The notes: a model not told the origin generated them from the sequence alone. Counted from the stretch's first letter, positions 23,604 to 32,380 are shown. The stretch is 42,884 nt of DNA from Candidatus Gastranaerophilales bacterium (GCA_028696075.1 JAQVHS010000014.1:1-42884), one strand, 5' to 3'. Numbers and translations are program-made.

Positions 23604-23696
23604 GGTAGCGAAACTGCTTCACTACCAAACAAGTTGGGTTAAAACCCAACCTGCATAAGCTCAGCTTCCCAGCTGCCTAACTTCCCGGCTTCCCTG
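23604..23696. repeat. Intergenic hairpins and AGCTTCCC-rich repeat
   Basis: GGTAG/CTACC hairpin (23604-23626), then the perfect 18-bp palindrome GTTGGGTT-AA-AACCCAAC (23633-23650), then CAGCTTCCCAGCTGCC... with repeated CTTCCC units. Short AGCTTCC/GGAAGCT-type strings recur near 30060 and (as AAGCTGGGAAGCTGGG) at 38939-38953, so it belongs to the dispersed intergenic repeats. It fills most of the 309-bp gap between rpmB and gatC. Confidence 0.5.
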
Positions 23697-23754
23697 TTGA
23701 AGTTTCTTTGCTTTTTCTATATGATTATAATTGTAATCTGATTAGGATAAAAAA

Positions 23755-24036
23755 ATGATAGAGATAAAAGACGTAGAACATGTTGCAAAACTGGCTCGTT
23801 TAGCATTAAGTGAAGAAGAAAAGCAAAAATTTGCAAAACAGCTTAACTCTATTTTGGAGTACATGAACGAACTTAATGAAGTCGACACGTCAGGCATAGC
23901 GCCTATGGAACATTCTATTAAAATTACCAACGTAATGAGAGAAGACACCGTAGTGGTTGATTTTTCCAGGGAAGAACTTTTGAAAAATGCCCCCGAAGAA
24001 GAAGACGGATTTTTCAGAGTACCTAAAATTAATTAA
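23755..24036 (+). CDS. gatC: Asp/Glu-tRNA amidotransferase subunit C
   Basis: A 93-residue GatC, the small stabilising subunit of the GatCAB enzyme that converts Glu-tRNAGln or Asp-tRNAAsn to the amidated form. Motifs: [47 protein letters not shown] and REDTV...FFRVPKIN at the C-terminus. gatA and gatB are not adjacent; it is instead followed 17 nt later by leuB. Confidence 0.95.
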   Translation: MIEIKDVEHVAKLARLALSEEEKQKFAKQLNSILEYMNELNEVDTSGIAPMEHSIKITNVMREDTVVVDFSREELLKNAPEEEDGFFRVPKIN

Positions 24037-24053
24037 CAGGAGTAACTAAAATT

Positions 24054-25127
24054 ATGGGAAATTATAAAATAGCTGTACTACCCGGCGATGGTATCGGTCC
24101 TGAGGTTATAGAACAGGGAATTAAATCGCTCAAAGCCATAGAAAACAAATTCGGTCATAAGTTTGAATTCAACGAAGCCTTAATAGGCGGCGTGGCAATA
24201 GAACAAACAGGCACTCCGTTGCCTGATGAAACAATACAGCTTGCACAATGCGCTGATGCGGTTTATCTTGGCGCTGTAGGCGATTGGAAGTATGACAACC
24301 TTGATCCCTCAATCAGACCCGAAAAGGCGCTTTTAGGCATAAGAAAAGCTTTAAAATTATACGCAAATCTTCGTCCTGCCTTTGTTTACGAAGAATTGGC
24401 ACAATGCTCCACATTAAAAAAAGAAATCGTAAGCGGCGTTGATATTATGATTATAAGAGAACTTGTAGGTGATGTTTACTTCGGCGAGCCTAAAGGTATT
24501 GAAGTTAGAAACGGCGAAAAAATCGGTTTCAACAACATGATTTATACAGAATCAGAAGTTGAGCGTATTGCTAAAATGGCTTTTGAAGTTGCGATGAAGC
24601 GCAGCAAAAAACTTTGCTCTGTTGATAAAGCTAATGTGCTTGATGTTTCAAGATTATGGCGAGAAGTTGTAATAAGAGTAAGCAAAGATTATCCCGAAGT
24701 CGAACTTTCACATATGTACGTTGATAATGCGGCAATGCAGCTTATCCGCAATCCAAAACAGTTTGATGTTATCGTAACAGGTAATTTGTTCGGTGATATC
24801 CTGTCTGATGAAGCTTCTATGCTTTCGGGTTCTTTGGGAATGCTCCCGAGTGCAAGTCTGTCTGAAACGGGCGTTGCAATGTATGAACCCATTCACGGCA
24901 GCGCACCTGACTTTAAAGGTCAAAACCGTTTAAACCCTATAGCAACCGTCTTATCTGCTGCAATGATGCTTAAATACAGCTTTACGCTTAACAAAGAAGC
25001 TGCTGCTATTGAAACTGCAGTGAAAAAAGTGCTTCAAGAAGGTTATAGGACAGAAGATATTATGAGCGAAGGCAAAAAACTCGTCGGCACCTCTGAAATG
25101 GGTGATATGATAGCTTCTTATATTTAG
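24054..25127 (+). CDS. leuB: 3-isopropylmalate dehydrogenase
   Basis: A 357-residue NAD-dependent enzyme oxidising 3-isopropylmalate in leucine biosynthesis. Motifs: [16 protein letters not shown] at the start, [32 protein letters not shown]-type loop ([16 protein letters not shown]), [75 protein letters not shown]. The [10 protein letters not shown] loop is the leuB-type, not isocitrate dehydrogenase. It is separated from other leu genes and follows gatC. Confidence 0.96.
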   Translation: MGNYKIAVLPGDGIGPEVIEQGIKSLKAIENKFGHKFEFNEALIGGVAIEQTGTPLPDETIQLAQCADAVYLGAVGDWKYDNLDPSIRPEKALLGIRKALKLYANLRPAFVYEELAQCSTLKKEIVSGVDIMIIRELVGDVYFGEPKGIEVRNGEKIGFNNMIYTESEVERIAKMAFEVAMKRSKKLCSVDKANVLDVSRLWREVVIRVSKDYPEVELSHMYVDNAAMQLIRNPKQFDVIVTGNLFGDILSDEASMLSGSLGMLPSASLSETGVAMYEPIHGSAPDFKGQNRLNPIATVLSAAMMLKYSFTLNKEAAAIETAVKKVLQEGYRTEDIMSEGKKLVGTSEMGDMIASYI

Positions 25128-25172
25128 GTTGAGAAGCAGCCATTGCCGGGATGAGGGCAGCAAAGACGCAAG

Positions 25173-25721
25173 TTAGTCATCTATAACGGCTCTATCCCTG
25201 AATAAAGTGAAAGTATATCTGTCTTGACCTATTGTATTAGGTTTTTTATCCCCGTTCATATCAACTAAAATCCTGCCGCAGGCAGTTTCTACACAGCCGG
25301 GGTTATCATAATTAAACATAATAACTTCACCATTTTGAATTTTTAACCCATAAGTATTTTCAAAATCAGCAACCGCTATTTTTAAACAATTAGCTTCTGT
25401 ATTGCCAAATCCTTGGCATTTTGATTTGTAAGATATGGTTGAAGACAAAAATTCCCTTAAAATTTGGCTATCGTTTGTTAAAGGTAAACCTGTATCTTTA
25501 TCGTTCATCTTAATATTGCTATAACTTTTAGCTCTGTTCTTCAGCAACGCATACTGAGAAGCATCGGCTATGTCTTTATTTGCCTTACCTTTATAACCCG
25601 CAAAAATTTTATCGTCATCTTTAATATTCATAGCAAGAGGCAGCGTTAACACCAAAATAACCCCAAGTATCATCATAACCAACATTAATTCAGTCATGTT
25701 AAATGCTTTTAGTCTTTGCAT
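25173..25721 (-). CDS. Second type IV pilin-like protein
   Basis: A 182-residue protein with a class III leader: MQRLKA before FNMTELMLVMMILGVILVLT (Phe+1, Glu+5), with Met in place of the usual Leu/Ile at +3. The C-terminal domain contains paired Cys (KCQGFG/NCLKIA, GCVETACGRILVDMNGDKKP) and the D-M-N-G-D-K-K-P-N motif shared with the pilin-like protein at 496-1209 (DINGAKPPN). SD AAGGAG precedes ATG. It is encoded downstream of gcvPA, with a 16-nt gap, so it may be read by that transcript. Function in a filament or secretion pseudopilus is inferred. Confidence 0.78.
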   Translation of the reverse strand: MQRLKAFNMTELMLVMMILGVILVLTLPLAMNIKDDDKIFAGYKGKANKDIADASQYALLKNRAKSYSNIKMNDKDTGLPLTNDSQILREFLSSTISYKSKCQGFGNTEANCLKIAVADFENTYGLKIQNGEVIMFNYDNPGCVETACGRILVDMNGDKKPNTIGQDRYTFTLFRDRAVIDD

Positions 25722-25737
25722 AATATTTCTCCTTAAG

Positions 25738-27078
25738 TTATTCGGATTTTAATTCACTGATGTATTTGTAAATATCGTCAACGGTATTGAGTTCGGTTAG
25801 CGCAACTAAAATACAGTTTTTAAACTGCGCAAATTCATCGCCCAAATAAATCCCGCCAAATATATTTTTTGTTTCAAGCATTGCCAAAAATTCTTTGGCA
25901 TTAATATAATCAGGGAGTTTAAAGGTAAATTCATTCAAAAACGCCTCGTTAAGAACTTCTACCCCTTCAATTTGAGATAATTTTTTAGCTAAAAGATGTG
26001 CCTTTTCTATGGCATTTTGAGAAATTTCCCTTAACCCTTTAGCTCCTACAACAGAAAGGTAAATCGTAGCAGAAAGACACATCAGGGCTTGATTAGAGCA
26101 AATATTACTGGTTGCTTTATCACGTCTTATATGCTGTTCTCTTGCCTGCTGGGTAAGGGTGTAGGCTCTTTTTTCATCTTTATCTTTTGTCATACCGACA
26201 ATTCTACCCGGCAATTGACGCATATATTCGGTCTTTACAGCCATAAATCCTGCCGACGGTCCGCCAAGGTTCATAGGAATCCCGAGCGTTTGAATATCAC
26301 CCACCGCTATATCCGCCCCCAGTTCAGACGGAGGGGTCAAAATACTAAGCATGGAAGGGTCAGCGCACACAATGAAAAGAATGTTCTTTTCTTTTGCTAT
26401 TTCGTTTATTTTTTGCATATCTTCTACAGAGCCGAAATAATTCGGGTATTGCACCAATATGCAGGCATAATCATCATCCAGACAACCCAGGCAATCCGTA
26501 TTAACTTTAGTTGAATTCAGCGGAATGAAATCAGCCTCAATATCGCCCGCTGCAGCATAAGTCTTTATAACAGCGGCATATTGCGGATTTATTGAGTCCG
26601 CGACAAGTACCTTGGTTCTTTTTTTAATCCTGCATGCCATTAATAGCGCCTCAGCGCAGGCTGCAGCGCCGTCATATACTCCCGCATTAGATACATCCAT
26701 CCCCGTAAGATTACAAATCATTGTTTGAAATTCATATATCGATTGCAGTGTACCTTGCGAAATTTCAGGCTGATACGGGGTGTACGCTGTTTGAAATTCA
26801 CTTCGACCTGTGATAGTTGATACACATGAGGGAACAAATTTGTTATAAATTCCTCCACCCATGAAATACACAAAATCGCTTGAAGAAGCATTTTTCTTCG
26901 CTAAGCTTTGGAGTTTCTGCTTTGCTTCAATTTCACCTATCGGTTTAGGCAGGTCAAGGCTTTCCCTCAATCTTATGCCTGAATGAACATCGGCAAATAA
27001 ATCATCAATTGAGCTGCAATTGATTTCATCAAGCATTTGTCTGCGAATTTCGTCATTATGTACTAAAAACCCCGCCAT
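25738..27078 (-). CDS. gcvPA: Glycine dehydrogenase (decarboxylating), subunit 1
   Basis: A 446-residue N-terminal-half P protein (the split type). The P protein decarboxylates glycine and passes the aminomethyl group to lipoyl-GcvH; the two-subunit form needs gcvPB, which carries the PLP lysine. Motifs: MCNLTGMDVSNAGVYDGAAA, SEFQTAYTPYQPEISQGTLQ, ADIAVGDIQTLGIPMNLGGP, REQHIRRDKATSNICSNQAL. The ATG at 27078 starts 2 nt after the gcvH stop. gcvPB is not in the window; the next gene downstream encodes a pilin-like protein. Confidence 0.95.
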   Translation of the reverse strand: MAGFLVHNDEIRRQMLDEINCSSIDDLFADVHSGIRLRESLDLPKPIGEIEAKQKLQSLAKKNASSSDFVYFMGGGIYNKFVPSCVSTITGRSEFQTAYTPYQPEISQGTLQSIYEFQTMICNLTGMDVSNAGVYDGAAACAEALLMACRIKKRTKVLVADSINPQYAAVIKTYAAAGDIEADFIPLNSTKVNTDCLGCLDDDYACILVQYPNYFGSVEDMQKINEIAKEKNILFIVCADPSMLSILTPPSELGADIAVGDIQTLGIPMNLGGPSAGFMAVKTEYMRQLPGRIVGMTKDKDEKRAYTLTQQAREQHIRRDKATSNICSNQALMCLSATIYLSVVGAKGLREISQNAIEKAHLLAKKLSQIEGVEVLNEAFLNEFTFKLPDYINAKEFLAMLETKNIFGGIYLGDEFAQFKNCILVALTELNTVDDIYKYISELKSE

Positions 27079-27080
27079 AA

Positions 27081-27464
27081 TCAATGAACTTCTGTTTTAT
27101 AATCGTCATACTCAAGCAGTGTGTCAAGTTCTGATACATCAGTAAGCTCAACCTTTAATAACCAGCCGTCAGCATAAGGGTCCTTGTTTAAAAGTTCAGG
27201 CTGCGCGACAAGCCCGTCATTTACTTCAAGAACTTTAAACCCTACAGGTGCATATAGTTCTGATGCTGCTTTTACCGATTCAATAGTACCGAAGACCTCC
27301 TCTGCCGCAAATTCAGTGCCGGCTTCGGGCAATTCAACGAACACAACGTCCCCGAGCTGTTCTACAGCAAAATCAGTTATGGTTATAAAATAAGTACCGT
27401 CTTGTTGGTATACACATTCATGGGTTTTTGTACATAAAAGTCCTTCAGGAATTTCAAAACTCAT
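27081..27464 (-). CDS. gcvH: Glycine cleavage system H protein
   Basis: A 127-residue lipoyl carrier. The lipoylation site lies in GTIESVKAASELYAPVGFKV (Lys in SVKA). The fold pattern TDFAVEQLGDVVFVELPEAG and a DGWLLKVEL C-terminal stretch are typical. SD AAGGAG precedes ATG. It lies between gcvT (14 nt upstream) and gcvPA. Confidence 0.96.
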   Translation of the reverse strand: MSFEIPEGLLCTKTHECVYQQDGTYFITITDFAVEQLGDVVFVELPEAGTEFAAEEVFGTIESVKAASELYAPVGFKVLEVNDGLVAQPELLNKDPYADGWLLKVELTDVSELDTLLEYDDYKTEVH

Positions 27465-27478
27465 TAATTTTTTCTCCT

Positions 27479-28606
27479 TTATTTCACTATCTTGTTAACT
27501 TTTTGTATAAACGGGCGTTTTGTAATATGCGCCTTAAAGAATTTATCTCGTATTTTAATTGATATTTCATCATCTATTTTAAGCAAATCGTCAATATATG
27601 CAAGTCCTATATTTACCCCTAACGTCGGTGATACCCCTCCGCTTGTTACCACGCCTATTTGACGCTCGTTATTATAAACTTCATAACCGTGTCTTGCAAT
27701 AGCTTTATCCAGCATTACAAAACCCACCAGCCGTTTTGCGGGTTTGTTTTCAAGGTGTTGTTTAATAACATGTTTGCCGTTGTAGTTATGAGTTTTAGAT
27801 TTTGAAACAGACCAGGCAAGCCCTGCCTCTATAGGGGTAACACTTTCATCCATATCATTGCCGTAGAGCAATAATGCGGCTTCCAGCCTTAAAGTATCTC
27901 TTGCCCCCAAGCCTATCGGTTTTATGTTATATTTGCCGCCTGCTTCCAGGATTTTGTCCCAAAGCTGCGGTGCAAAATCATTTTTCACCATGATTTCAAA
28001 GCCGTCTTCTCCCGTATAACCCGTTCTTGAGATAAAAAGGTCATGTCCGAAAAGGTTTTTTTCAATAAATGAAAAATATTCGGGATGTTCTTCTTCAGGC
28101 AAACCCAACTCCGTCACTATTTCCGCGGCTTTTGGTCCTTGAAGAGCAAGCAGGGAAAAGTTTTCTGATTGGTTATCTACGGTTACTTTAAATTTTTCTC
28201 TTTGAACATTTTGTTCAATCCAGGCTAAATCTTCTTTAATTCTTGAAGCATTAACAACAAGAAGGAAAATTTCATCTGCCAGCCTGTAAATGATTAAATC
28301 ATCGATAATCCCGCCGTTTTCATTGGTTAATTGCGCATATACAGCTCTGTTTGCCGATAACTTTTCTACATCCTGAGGGACAAGAAGCTGCAGTAAATCA
28401 AGCGCATCTTCGCCCGATACAAATATTTCACCCATATGAGATACATCGAAAATTCCGGCATTTTCACGTACGCATTTGTGTTCGTCCAGAATGCCGCTGT
28501 ATTGTACAGGCATGTAGTAAGAGGCAAATTCTACCATTCTTGCGCCTAAATCCAGATGTTTTTGATAAAGCGGTGTATGTTTTGGGGTTGTCATATCTAC
28601 TTTCAT
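27479..28606 (-). CDS. gcvT: Glycine cleavage system T protein (aminomethyltransferase)
   Basis: A 375-residue folate-dependent enzyme that releases ammonia and makes 5,10-methylene-THF. Family segments: TPLYQKHLDLGARMVEFASY, YMPVQYSGILDEHKCVRENA, GIFDVSHMGEI, SRTGYTGEDGFEIMV, GLGARDTLRLEAALLLYGND. First gene of the operon, with a strong GGAGGG SD. Promoter at 28624-28652. No glycine riboswitch is recognisable in the short leader. Confidence 0.97.
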   Translation of the reverse strand: MKVDMTTPKHTPLYQKHLDLGARMVEFASYYMPVQYSGILDEHKCVRENAGIFDVSHMGEIFVSGEDALDLLQLLVPQDVEKLSANRAVYAQLTNENGGIIDDLIIYRLADEIFLLVVNASRIKEDLAWIEQNVQREKFKVTVDNQSENFSLLALQGPKAAEIVTELGLPEEEHPEYFSFIEKNLFGHDLFISRTGYTGEDGFEIMVKNDFAPQLWDKILEAGGKYNIKPIGLGARDTLRLEAALLLYGNDMDESVTPIEAGLAWSVSKSKTHNYNGKHVIKQHLENKPAKRLVGFVMLDKAIARHGYEVYNNERQIGVVTSGGVSPTLGVNIGLAYIDDLLKIDDEISIKIRDKFFKAHITKRPFIQKVNKIVK

Positions 28607-28623
28607 AATCCCTCCTCATTAAG

Positions 28624-28652
28624 ATTGTGATATTATCATTATACTTTGTCAA
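28624..28652 (-). promoter_or_regulatory. Promoter of the gcvT-gcvH-gcvPA operon
   Basis: On the minus strand a consensus TTGACA (28652-28647), 17-bp spacer, CACAAT (28629-28624); the gcvT ATG is at 28606. The leader is only about 15 nt, leaving no room for a riboswitch. Confidence 0.55.
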
Positions 28653-28737
28653 GATGATTAAGTTCATTTTAAATCCAACCTATTGGTAGATTTTTTAAAA
28701 TATGCTAAAAAATTTATATGTTCGAAGGAGGTGTAGT

Positions 28738-29115
28738 TTAGAAAAACGGTAGGAAAAATAATAACAAAGGAATTAGTGCAAAAAATATACCCGTAAAAAA
28801 TAAAACTGAATAAATTTTATCAAAAGTTTTGTTTTCAAAACTTTTTAAATAAGTCTTCTTGATTAATTTATAAAATAAAAATTCCGTTATAAAAATTAAT
28901 AACAAAAATAATTCAAAAAGTGCTGTAAAATTATATATTTTAAAAAAATAATTAAAAAGCTCATATTGAGTATATGCTTCAGAATGATAATTGGCAGCAT
29001 CGTAGTTATAAGCTTGTGGAAATAAGAAAAGGACTACTACTAGGCACAATATAAAAAATAAGTGCCCTAATAAAGATAATAAATTTAGTGAAATATACTT
29101 TTTAAAATTTATCAT
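28738..29115 (-). CDS. Small multi-pass membrane protein, candidate immunity partner
   Basis: Not recognised. A 125-residue protein with three likely membrane helices: about 10-33 (LSLLGHLFFILCLVVVLFLF), 62-82 (LFELFLLLIFITEFLFYKLI) and 100-124 (LFFTGIFFALIPLLLFFLPF). It is very AT-rich. It is divergent from the DUF6973-like gene at 29146 across 30 bp, so promoters overlap. There is no clear SD. Membrane proteins next to toxin-like genes often give immunity, but divergent orientation is less usual, so this is inference. Confidence 0.6.
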   Translation of the reverse strand: MINFKKYISLNLLSLLGHLFFILCLVVVLFLFPQAYNYDAANYHSEAYTQYELFNYFFKIYNFTALFELFLLLIFITEFLFYKLIKKTYLKSFENKTFDKIYSVLFFTGIFFALIPLLLFFLPFF

Positions 29116-29145
29116 TTACTCATAATACTATAAAATGGAGAAAAT

Positions 29146-29841
29146 ATGGACAATAATAAAAATTTTTTTAATCAATTAAACCCATCAAAAATATATGGAA
29201 ATGAAATATATGAAAAAACAAAAAAATATCAAAAACAATATGGTTTTAAAATAGGAAAAGGAAAACAAGATACTTGGAACAATGAATCAGATGCATTTAA
29301 ACATACTTTTATGCAGGCTGACTTGGCTTTAAAGACAACGGCTGGAATAAGTAAATTTTTGGGAGATTGGCATGAAAGCAAGGGAAGAAAAACGGGACAA
29401 AATCCTAAGGAAGAAAATATGGATAAATGGAATAATGCTATTGGACGTGAAATTGCTCAAGAAATAGAAAATGAAATAGATTCAATAACAATAAAATACT
29501 TAATATTGAATAATAAAATGGATGACATTGTTGCCCAAAAAGTTGTTAATAGAATGAAAAAAGGCGACTTAATCACAGATCCATTTAATGATAAAAGACT
29601 TTTTGAGAATAGTTACTATAATGGTCATATATACACAATAGAAGAGATTGAAAAAATGACCTCACAAGAATTCAAATTACATAAACAAGAAATTATGAAA
29701 CAAATAAAGGACAAAGGTATGCCAATGAAGGATAAATCTAATGCCAATGGCTCTAAGTCTAATGATACTTCCAACAATTCAGGTAGTGATGATGGGCATT
29801 GGGTAACTATAAATGGCAATCATGTCCTTATAGATAACTAA
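29146..29841 (+). CDS. DUF6973-like domain protein with WVTINGNHVLID tail, toxin-like
   Basis: A 231-residue hydrophilic protein. Residues 43-105 carry a pattern I recall from DUF6973-type domains: NNESDAFKHTFMQADLALKT (Asp49, His53), DWHESKGR (His76, Glu77) and MDKWNNAIGRE (Asp93, Asn96/97, Gly100, Arg101), comparable with DAFRHAYW...HE...MDLHNNxxGR. The conserved H/E/D/N residues suggest a metal-dependent or catalytic site. A Ser/Asn/Asp linker (198-216) leads to the tail GHWVTINGNHVLIDN; similar tails occur in phage-head and polymorphic-toxin proteins, from memory. SD TGGAG precedes ATG. Codon use is more AT-rich than its neighbours, and a repeat cluster follows, suggesting acquisition. 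The enzymatic activity is unknown. Confidence 0.6.
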   Translation: MDNNKNFFNQLNPSKIYGNEIYEKTKKYQKQYGFKIGKGKQDTWNNESDAFKHTFMQADLALKTTAGISKFLGDWHESKGRKTGQNPKEENMDKWNNAIGREIAQEIENEIDSITIKYLILNNKMDDIVAQKVVNRMKKGDLITDPFNDKRLFENSYYNGHIYTIEEIEKMTSQEFKLHKQEIMKQIKDKGMPMKDKSNANGSKSNDTSNNSGSDDGHWVTINGNHVLIDN

Positions 29842-29897
29842 AATTGGGTGATCAATCTTAACCCACAACCAGTTCCTTTCATATTTAGAGAGATTAA

Positions 29898-30015
29898 GTC
29901 TTTGCGAAAAAATGCGTAGCATTTTTGTGGCAATTTATAAAATACTGGATTGCTTTGCTACGCTCGCAAAGACAGTTTTTAGCAACTTAATTTATAAATG
30001 AGCCGAAAGGCTCAT
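29898..30015. repeat. Dispersed palindromic repeat element
   Basis: Outer arms GTCTTTGCGA (29898-29907) and TCGCAAAGAC (29964-29973) are perfect reverse complements. Inside is AAAAATGC-GTA-GCATTTTT (29908-29926), then CTGGATTGCTTTGCTACGCT. A GNRA hairpin ATGAGCC-GAAA-GGCTCAT (29998-30015) follows. Same family as 403-495 and the tandem units at 38874. It occupies the 3' flank of the DUF6973-like gene. Confidence 0.7.
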
Positions 30016-30090
30016 CATGAGGCTTTGCCTCCTACTGACAGTATAGTTAAACTTTCCAGCCTCTTAGCTTCCAAACTTCCTTACACAAAA

Positions 30091-30116
30091 AGAGGGGCTA
30101 AACACCCCTCTTTTTT
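30091..30116. terminator. Bidirectional terminator between convergent genes
   Basis: AGAGGGG (30091-30097), 7-nt loop, CCCCTCT (30105-30111) with T-runs on both strands. It lies 16 nt past the tsf stop on the minus strand and downstream of the plus-strand repeat region. Confidence 0.85.
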
Positions 30117-30131
30117 ATTATTAAACAATTA

Positions 30132-30989
30132 TTATTTGCTTAATTGTGCTTGCACTTCATCAGCAAAATTTTCTTGTCTTTTTTCCAAGCCTTCACCAAG
30201 TACAAATCTTGCAAAGCTCAAAAGTTTAATTTTACCTTCGATTAATTGTCCTACAGTTACGTCAGGATTTTTAACAAAAGGTTGTTCAAGCAAACATTTT
30301 TGAGCCATAAGTTTATTAACTCTGCCTTCAACGATTTTTGCTCTGATTTCTTCAGGTTTTTTCGCCAAGTCTTCCTTACCCATTTCAATTCTTTTTTCTT
30401 CTTCAATAACTGATGAAGGGATTTCTTCTCTTGAGATGAACTCGGGAGCACTACTTGCTATATGAAGACAAACATCTTTTGCTAAATCATTGTCAGTTTT
30501 GTCTGTATTTAAAAGAACGCCGATTTTGCCGTTGTGAACGTATGTTGCAACGTTGCCTTCGTATCTTTCAAATCTTCTTACGGTAATTTTTTCTCCGATT
30601 TTAGCAATTTTTTCTTTTATTAAATCTTCCACTGTTCCGTTTTCTGTTTTGATGGCATAAAGTTCTTCTACTGTAGCAGGATTATTTAACGCTACGAATT
30701 TTGCAACGTCTTTAACAAGAGCCTTGAAGTCATCGTTTTTGGCTACGAAGTCTGTTTCGCAGTTAACTTCAACCACAGCACCTACGCTACCGTCGATATA
30801 TGAATCAACCAAGCCTTCCGCTGCTATTCTGCTCATTTTTTTATCTGCAGATGCAATACCCTTTTGACGAAGATATTCGGCTGATTTTTCTACATCGCCG
30901 TTATTTTCGATTAAGGCTTTTTTAGCGTCCATAATGCCTGCACCTGTTTTTTCTCTAAGTTCTTTAACTAATGATGCTGTTATTTCCAT
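30132..30989 (-). CDS. tsf: Elongation factor Ts
   Basis: A 285-residue nucleotide exchange factor for EF-Tu. Motifs: LVKELREKTGAGIMDAKKAL, NNGDVEKSAEYLRQKGIASA, NCETDFVAKNDDFKALVKDV and a C-terminal LLEQPFVKNPDVTVGQLI. Complete length. It follows rpsB by 21 nt in the usual rpsB-tsf order. An AAGGAT SD precedes the ATG. Confidence 0.98.
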   Translation of the reverse strand: MEITASLVKELREKTGAGIMDAKKALIENNGDVEKSAEYLRQKGIASADKKMSRIAAEGLVDSYIDGSVGAVVEVNCETDFVAKNDDFKALVKDVAKFVALNNPATVEELYAIKTENGTVEDLIKEKIAKIGEKITVRRFERYEGNVATYVHNGKIGVLLNTDKTDNDLAKDVCLHIASSAPEFISREEIPSSVIEEEKRIEMGKEDLAKKPEEIRAKIVEGRVNKLMAQKCLLEQPFVKNPDVTVGQLIEGKIKLLSFARFVLGEGLEKRQENFADEVQAQLSK

Positions 30990-31010
30990 TTTATTTATCC
31001 TTTTTTATTA

Positions 31011-31880
31011 TTAAACTTCTTGTGTTTCTGTTACTTCTTCAACTGTAGTTTCTGTTGCCTCAACAATCACTACGGTTTCAGATTCTGTTTCAACTACAGT
31101 TTCCTGTATTTCTTCCGTGGTTTCAACTATTTTTTTAACTTCTTTTTTAGTTTTCTTTTCAGGTTTTTCCAAGATAGCATCTACGCCCATTGCTTCTTTG
31201 ATTTGTTTGCCTTCCAATACGGCATCTGCCATTTTTGAGGCAATTAATCTGATTGCTCTGATTGCATCATCATTTGCAGGGATAACATAATCAATTCCGT
31301 CAGGGTCTGAATTTGTATCAACTACGCATACTACCGGGATGTTGATTTTATTAGCTTCTTTAATAGCTATGAGTTCTTTCTTTTGGTCGATAACGAAAAG
31401 CAAGTCGGGCATACCTCTCATCTCTTTTACACCGCCTAAAGTTGCCTGCAGTTTTTCCAGTTGTTTGTTTAGCGCAGCAGCTTCTTTTTTAGGCAATTTT
31501 TCAAAGTAACCTTGTTCTTTTAAATCTTCTAACTCTCTTAGTTTGTTGATTCTTGTTCTGATAGTTTCGAAGTTTGTTAGAGTGCCGCCTAACCATCTTC
31601 TGTTAATGAAAAAAGCGCCTGCTCTCAGTGCTTCTTCTTTTATAACATCTACCGCTTGTTTTTTTGTTCCTACAAATACTACATTTTTACCTTTTGAAGC
31701 ATAGGTTTTAACGATTTCATAAGCTTTATCAAGCATACCTGTTGTTTTTTCAAGGTTAATAATGTAAATACCGTTTCTTTCCCCATAGATATATTTTTTC
31801 ATCTTGGGGTTCCATCTTTGGGTTTGGTGTCCGAAGTGGGCACCTGCTTCAAGTAATTCTACCATTGTTGCTGTTGGCAT
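31011..31880 (-). CDS. rpsB: 30S ribosomal protein S2 with acidic C-terminal extension
   Basis: A 289-residue uS2. Core motifs: [100 protein letters not shown]. The core ends near residue 230. A further 55-60 residues are a low-complexity tail, first basic ([15 protein letters not shown]) then Glu/Thr/Val-rich ([20 protein letters not shown]). The ATG at 31880 follows AAGGA and matches family starts. The promoter lies between the gene and the repeat array at 31970-32239. Confidence 0.97.
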   Translation of the reverse strand: MPTATMVELLEAGAHFGHQTQRWNPKMKKYIYGERNGIYIINLEKTTGMLDKAYEIVKTYASKGKNVVFVGTKKQAVDVIKEEALRAGAFFINRRWLGGTLTNFETIRTRINKLRELEDLKEQGYFEKLPKKEAAALNKQLEKLQATLGGVKEMRGMPDLLFVIDQKKELIAIKEANKINIPVVCVVDTNSDPDGIDYVIPANDDAIRAIRLIASKMADAVLEGKQIKEAMGVDAILEKPEKKTKKEVKKIVETTEEIQETVVETESETVVIVEATETTVEEVTETQEV

Positions 31881-31969
31881 GATTTGTCCTTTCAAATAAT
31901 TATTACACGTTCTGTTGTTATAAGATGAAACGAAACAGTTAACCTTTGGGAACTTTGGGGCTTAATAAG

Positions 31970-32239
31970 GTACCAATATCTTGATAAAAGTCCGCTTTTT
32001 TGATGAAAAGTTCAACCTTCTTAAAAAGCCTAACCCTCTTAAAAAGCCTGACCTCCTAAAAAGCCCAACCTTCTTAAAAAGTCCGACCCCCTAATAAAAC
32101 ACCAACATCTTAACAAAACACCGGTGTCCTAATAAAAAAGCCTGACCCCTAAAAAGCCTAACCCTCTTAAAAAGTCCGACCCCCTTTAAAAAGCCTGACC
32201 CCCTAAAAAAGACCAACCCCTCAAAAAGGTCAACCCCTA
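31970..32239. repeat. Degenerate tandem array of about 17-20-nt units
   Basis: About 14 units, each an A-run followed by a pyrimidine-rich CCYRACCCYCTT core, for example AAAAAGCCTAACCCTCTT, AAAAAGCCTGACCTCCT, AAAAAGTCCGACCCCCT, AATAAAACACCAACATCTT. Higher-order order is partly repeated: the CCTAACCCTCTT and GTCCGACCCCCT types recur in both halves. Unit length varies (17-20), so it is not a coding repeat, and there are no unique spacers. It occupies the intergenic region between divergent rpsB and the HEAT gene. On the minus strand it reads AGGGGTCAGGCTTTTT. Confidence 0.8.
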
Positions 32240-32339
32240 AGGCAGCTGTTGCTTCTAACCGTTCGCCACATGCCAGAATAACATCAGACAATAATAAAAT
32301 AGCATAAACATAAAAAATATGTTGAATTTTCTTTATCTT

Positions 32340-32348
32340 TGATATAAT
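32340..32348 (+). promoter_or_regulatory. Extended -10 promoter of the HEAT-queC operon
   Basis: TGATATAAT (32340-32348) is an extended -10 (TGn plus TATAAT). TTGAAT lies 15 bp upstream as a poor -35. The gene starts at 32381. Confidence 0.6.
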
Positions 32349-32380
32349 CATATAGGTGTATCCTAACCTAGAAGTCTGCT

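Noticed and set aside
28607-28737. Glycine riboswitch upstream of gcvT
   Set aside because: The predicted promoter leaves a leader of only about 15 nt, and no paired glycine-aptamer core motifs are visible.
31970-32239. Possible CRISPR array
   Set aside because: The units are directly adjacent and degenerate, with no unique spacers and no cas genes nearby.
32091-32351. Minus-strand 86-codon open frame across the tandem array
   Set aside because: It is formed by the repeat units, whose varying length (17-20 nt) does not keep frame; it has no SD and no plausible protein composition.
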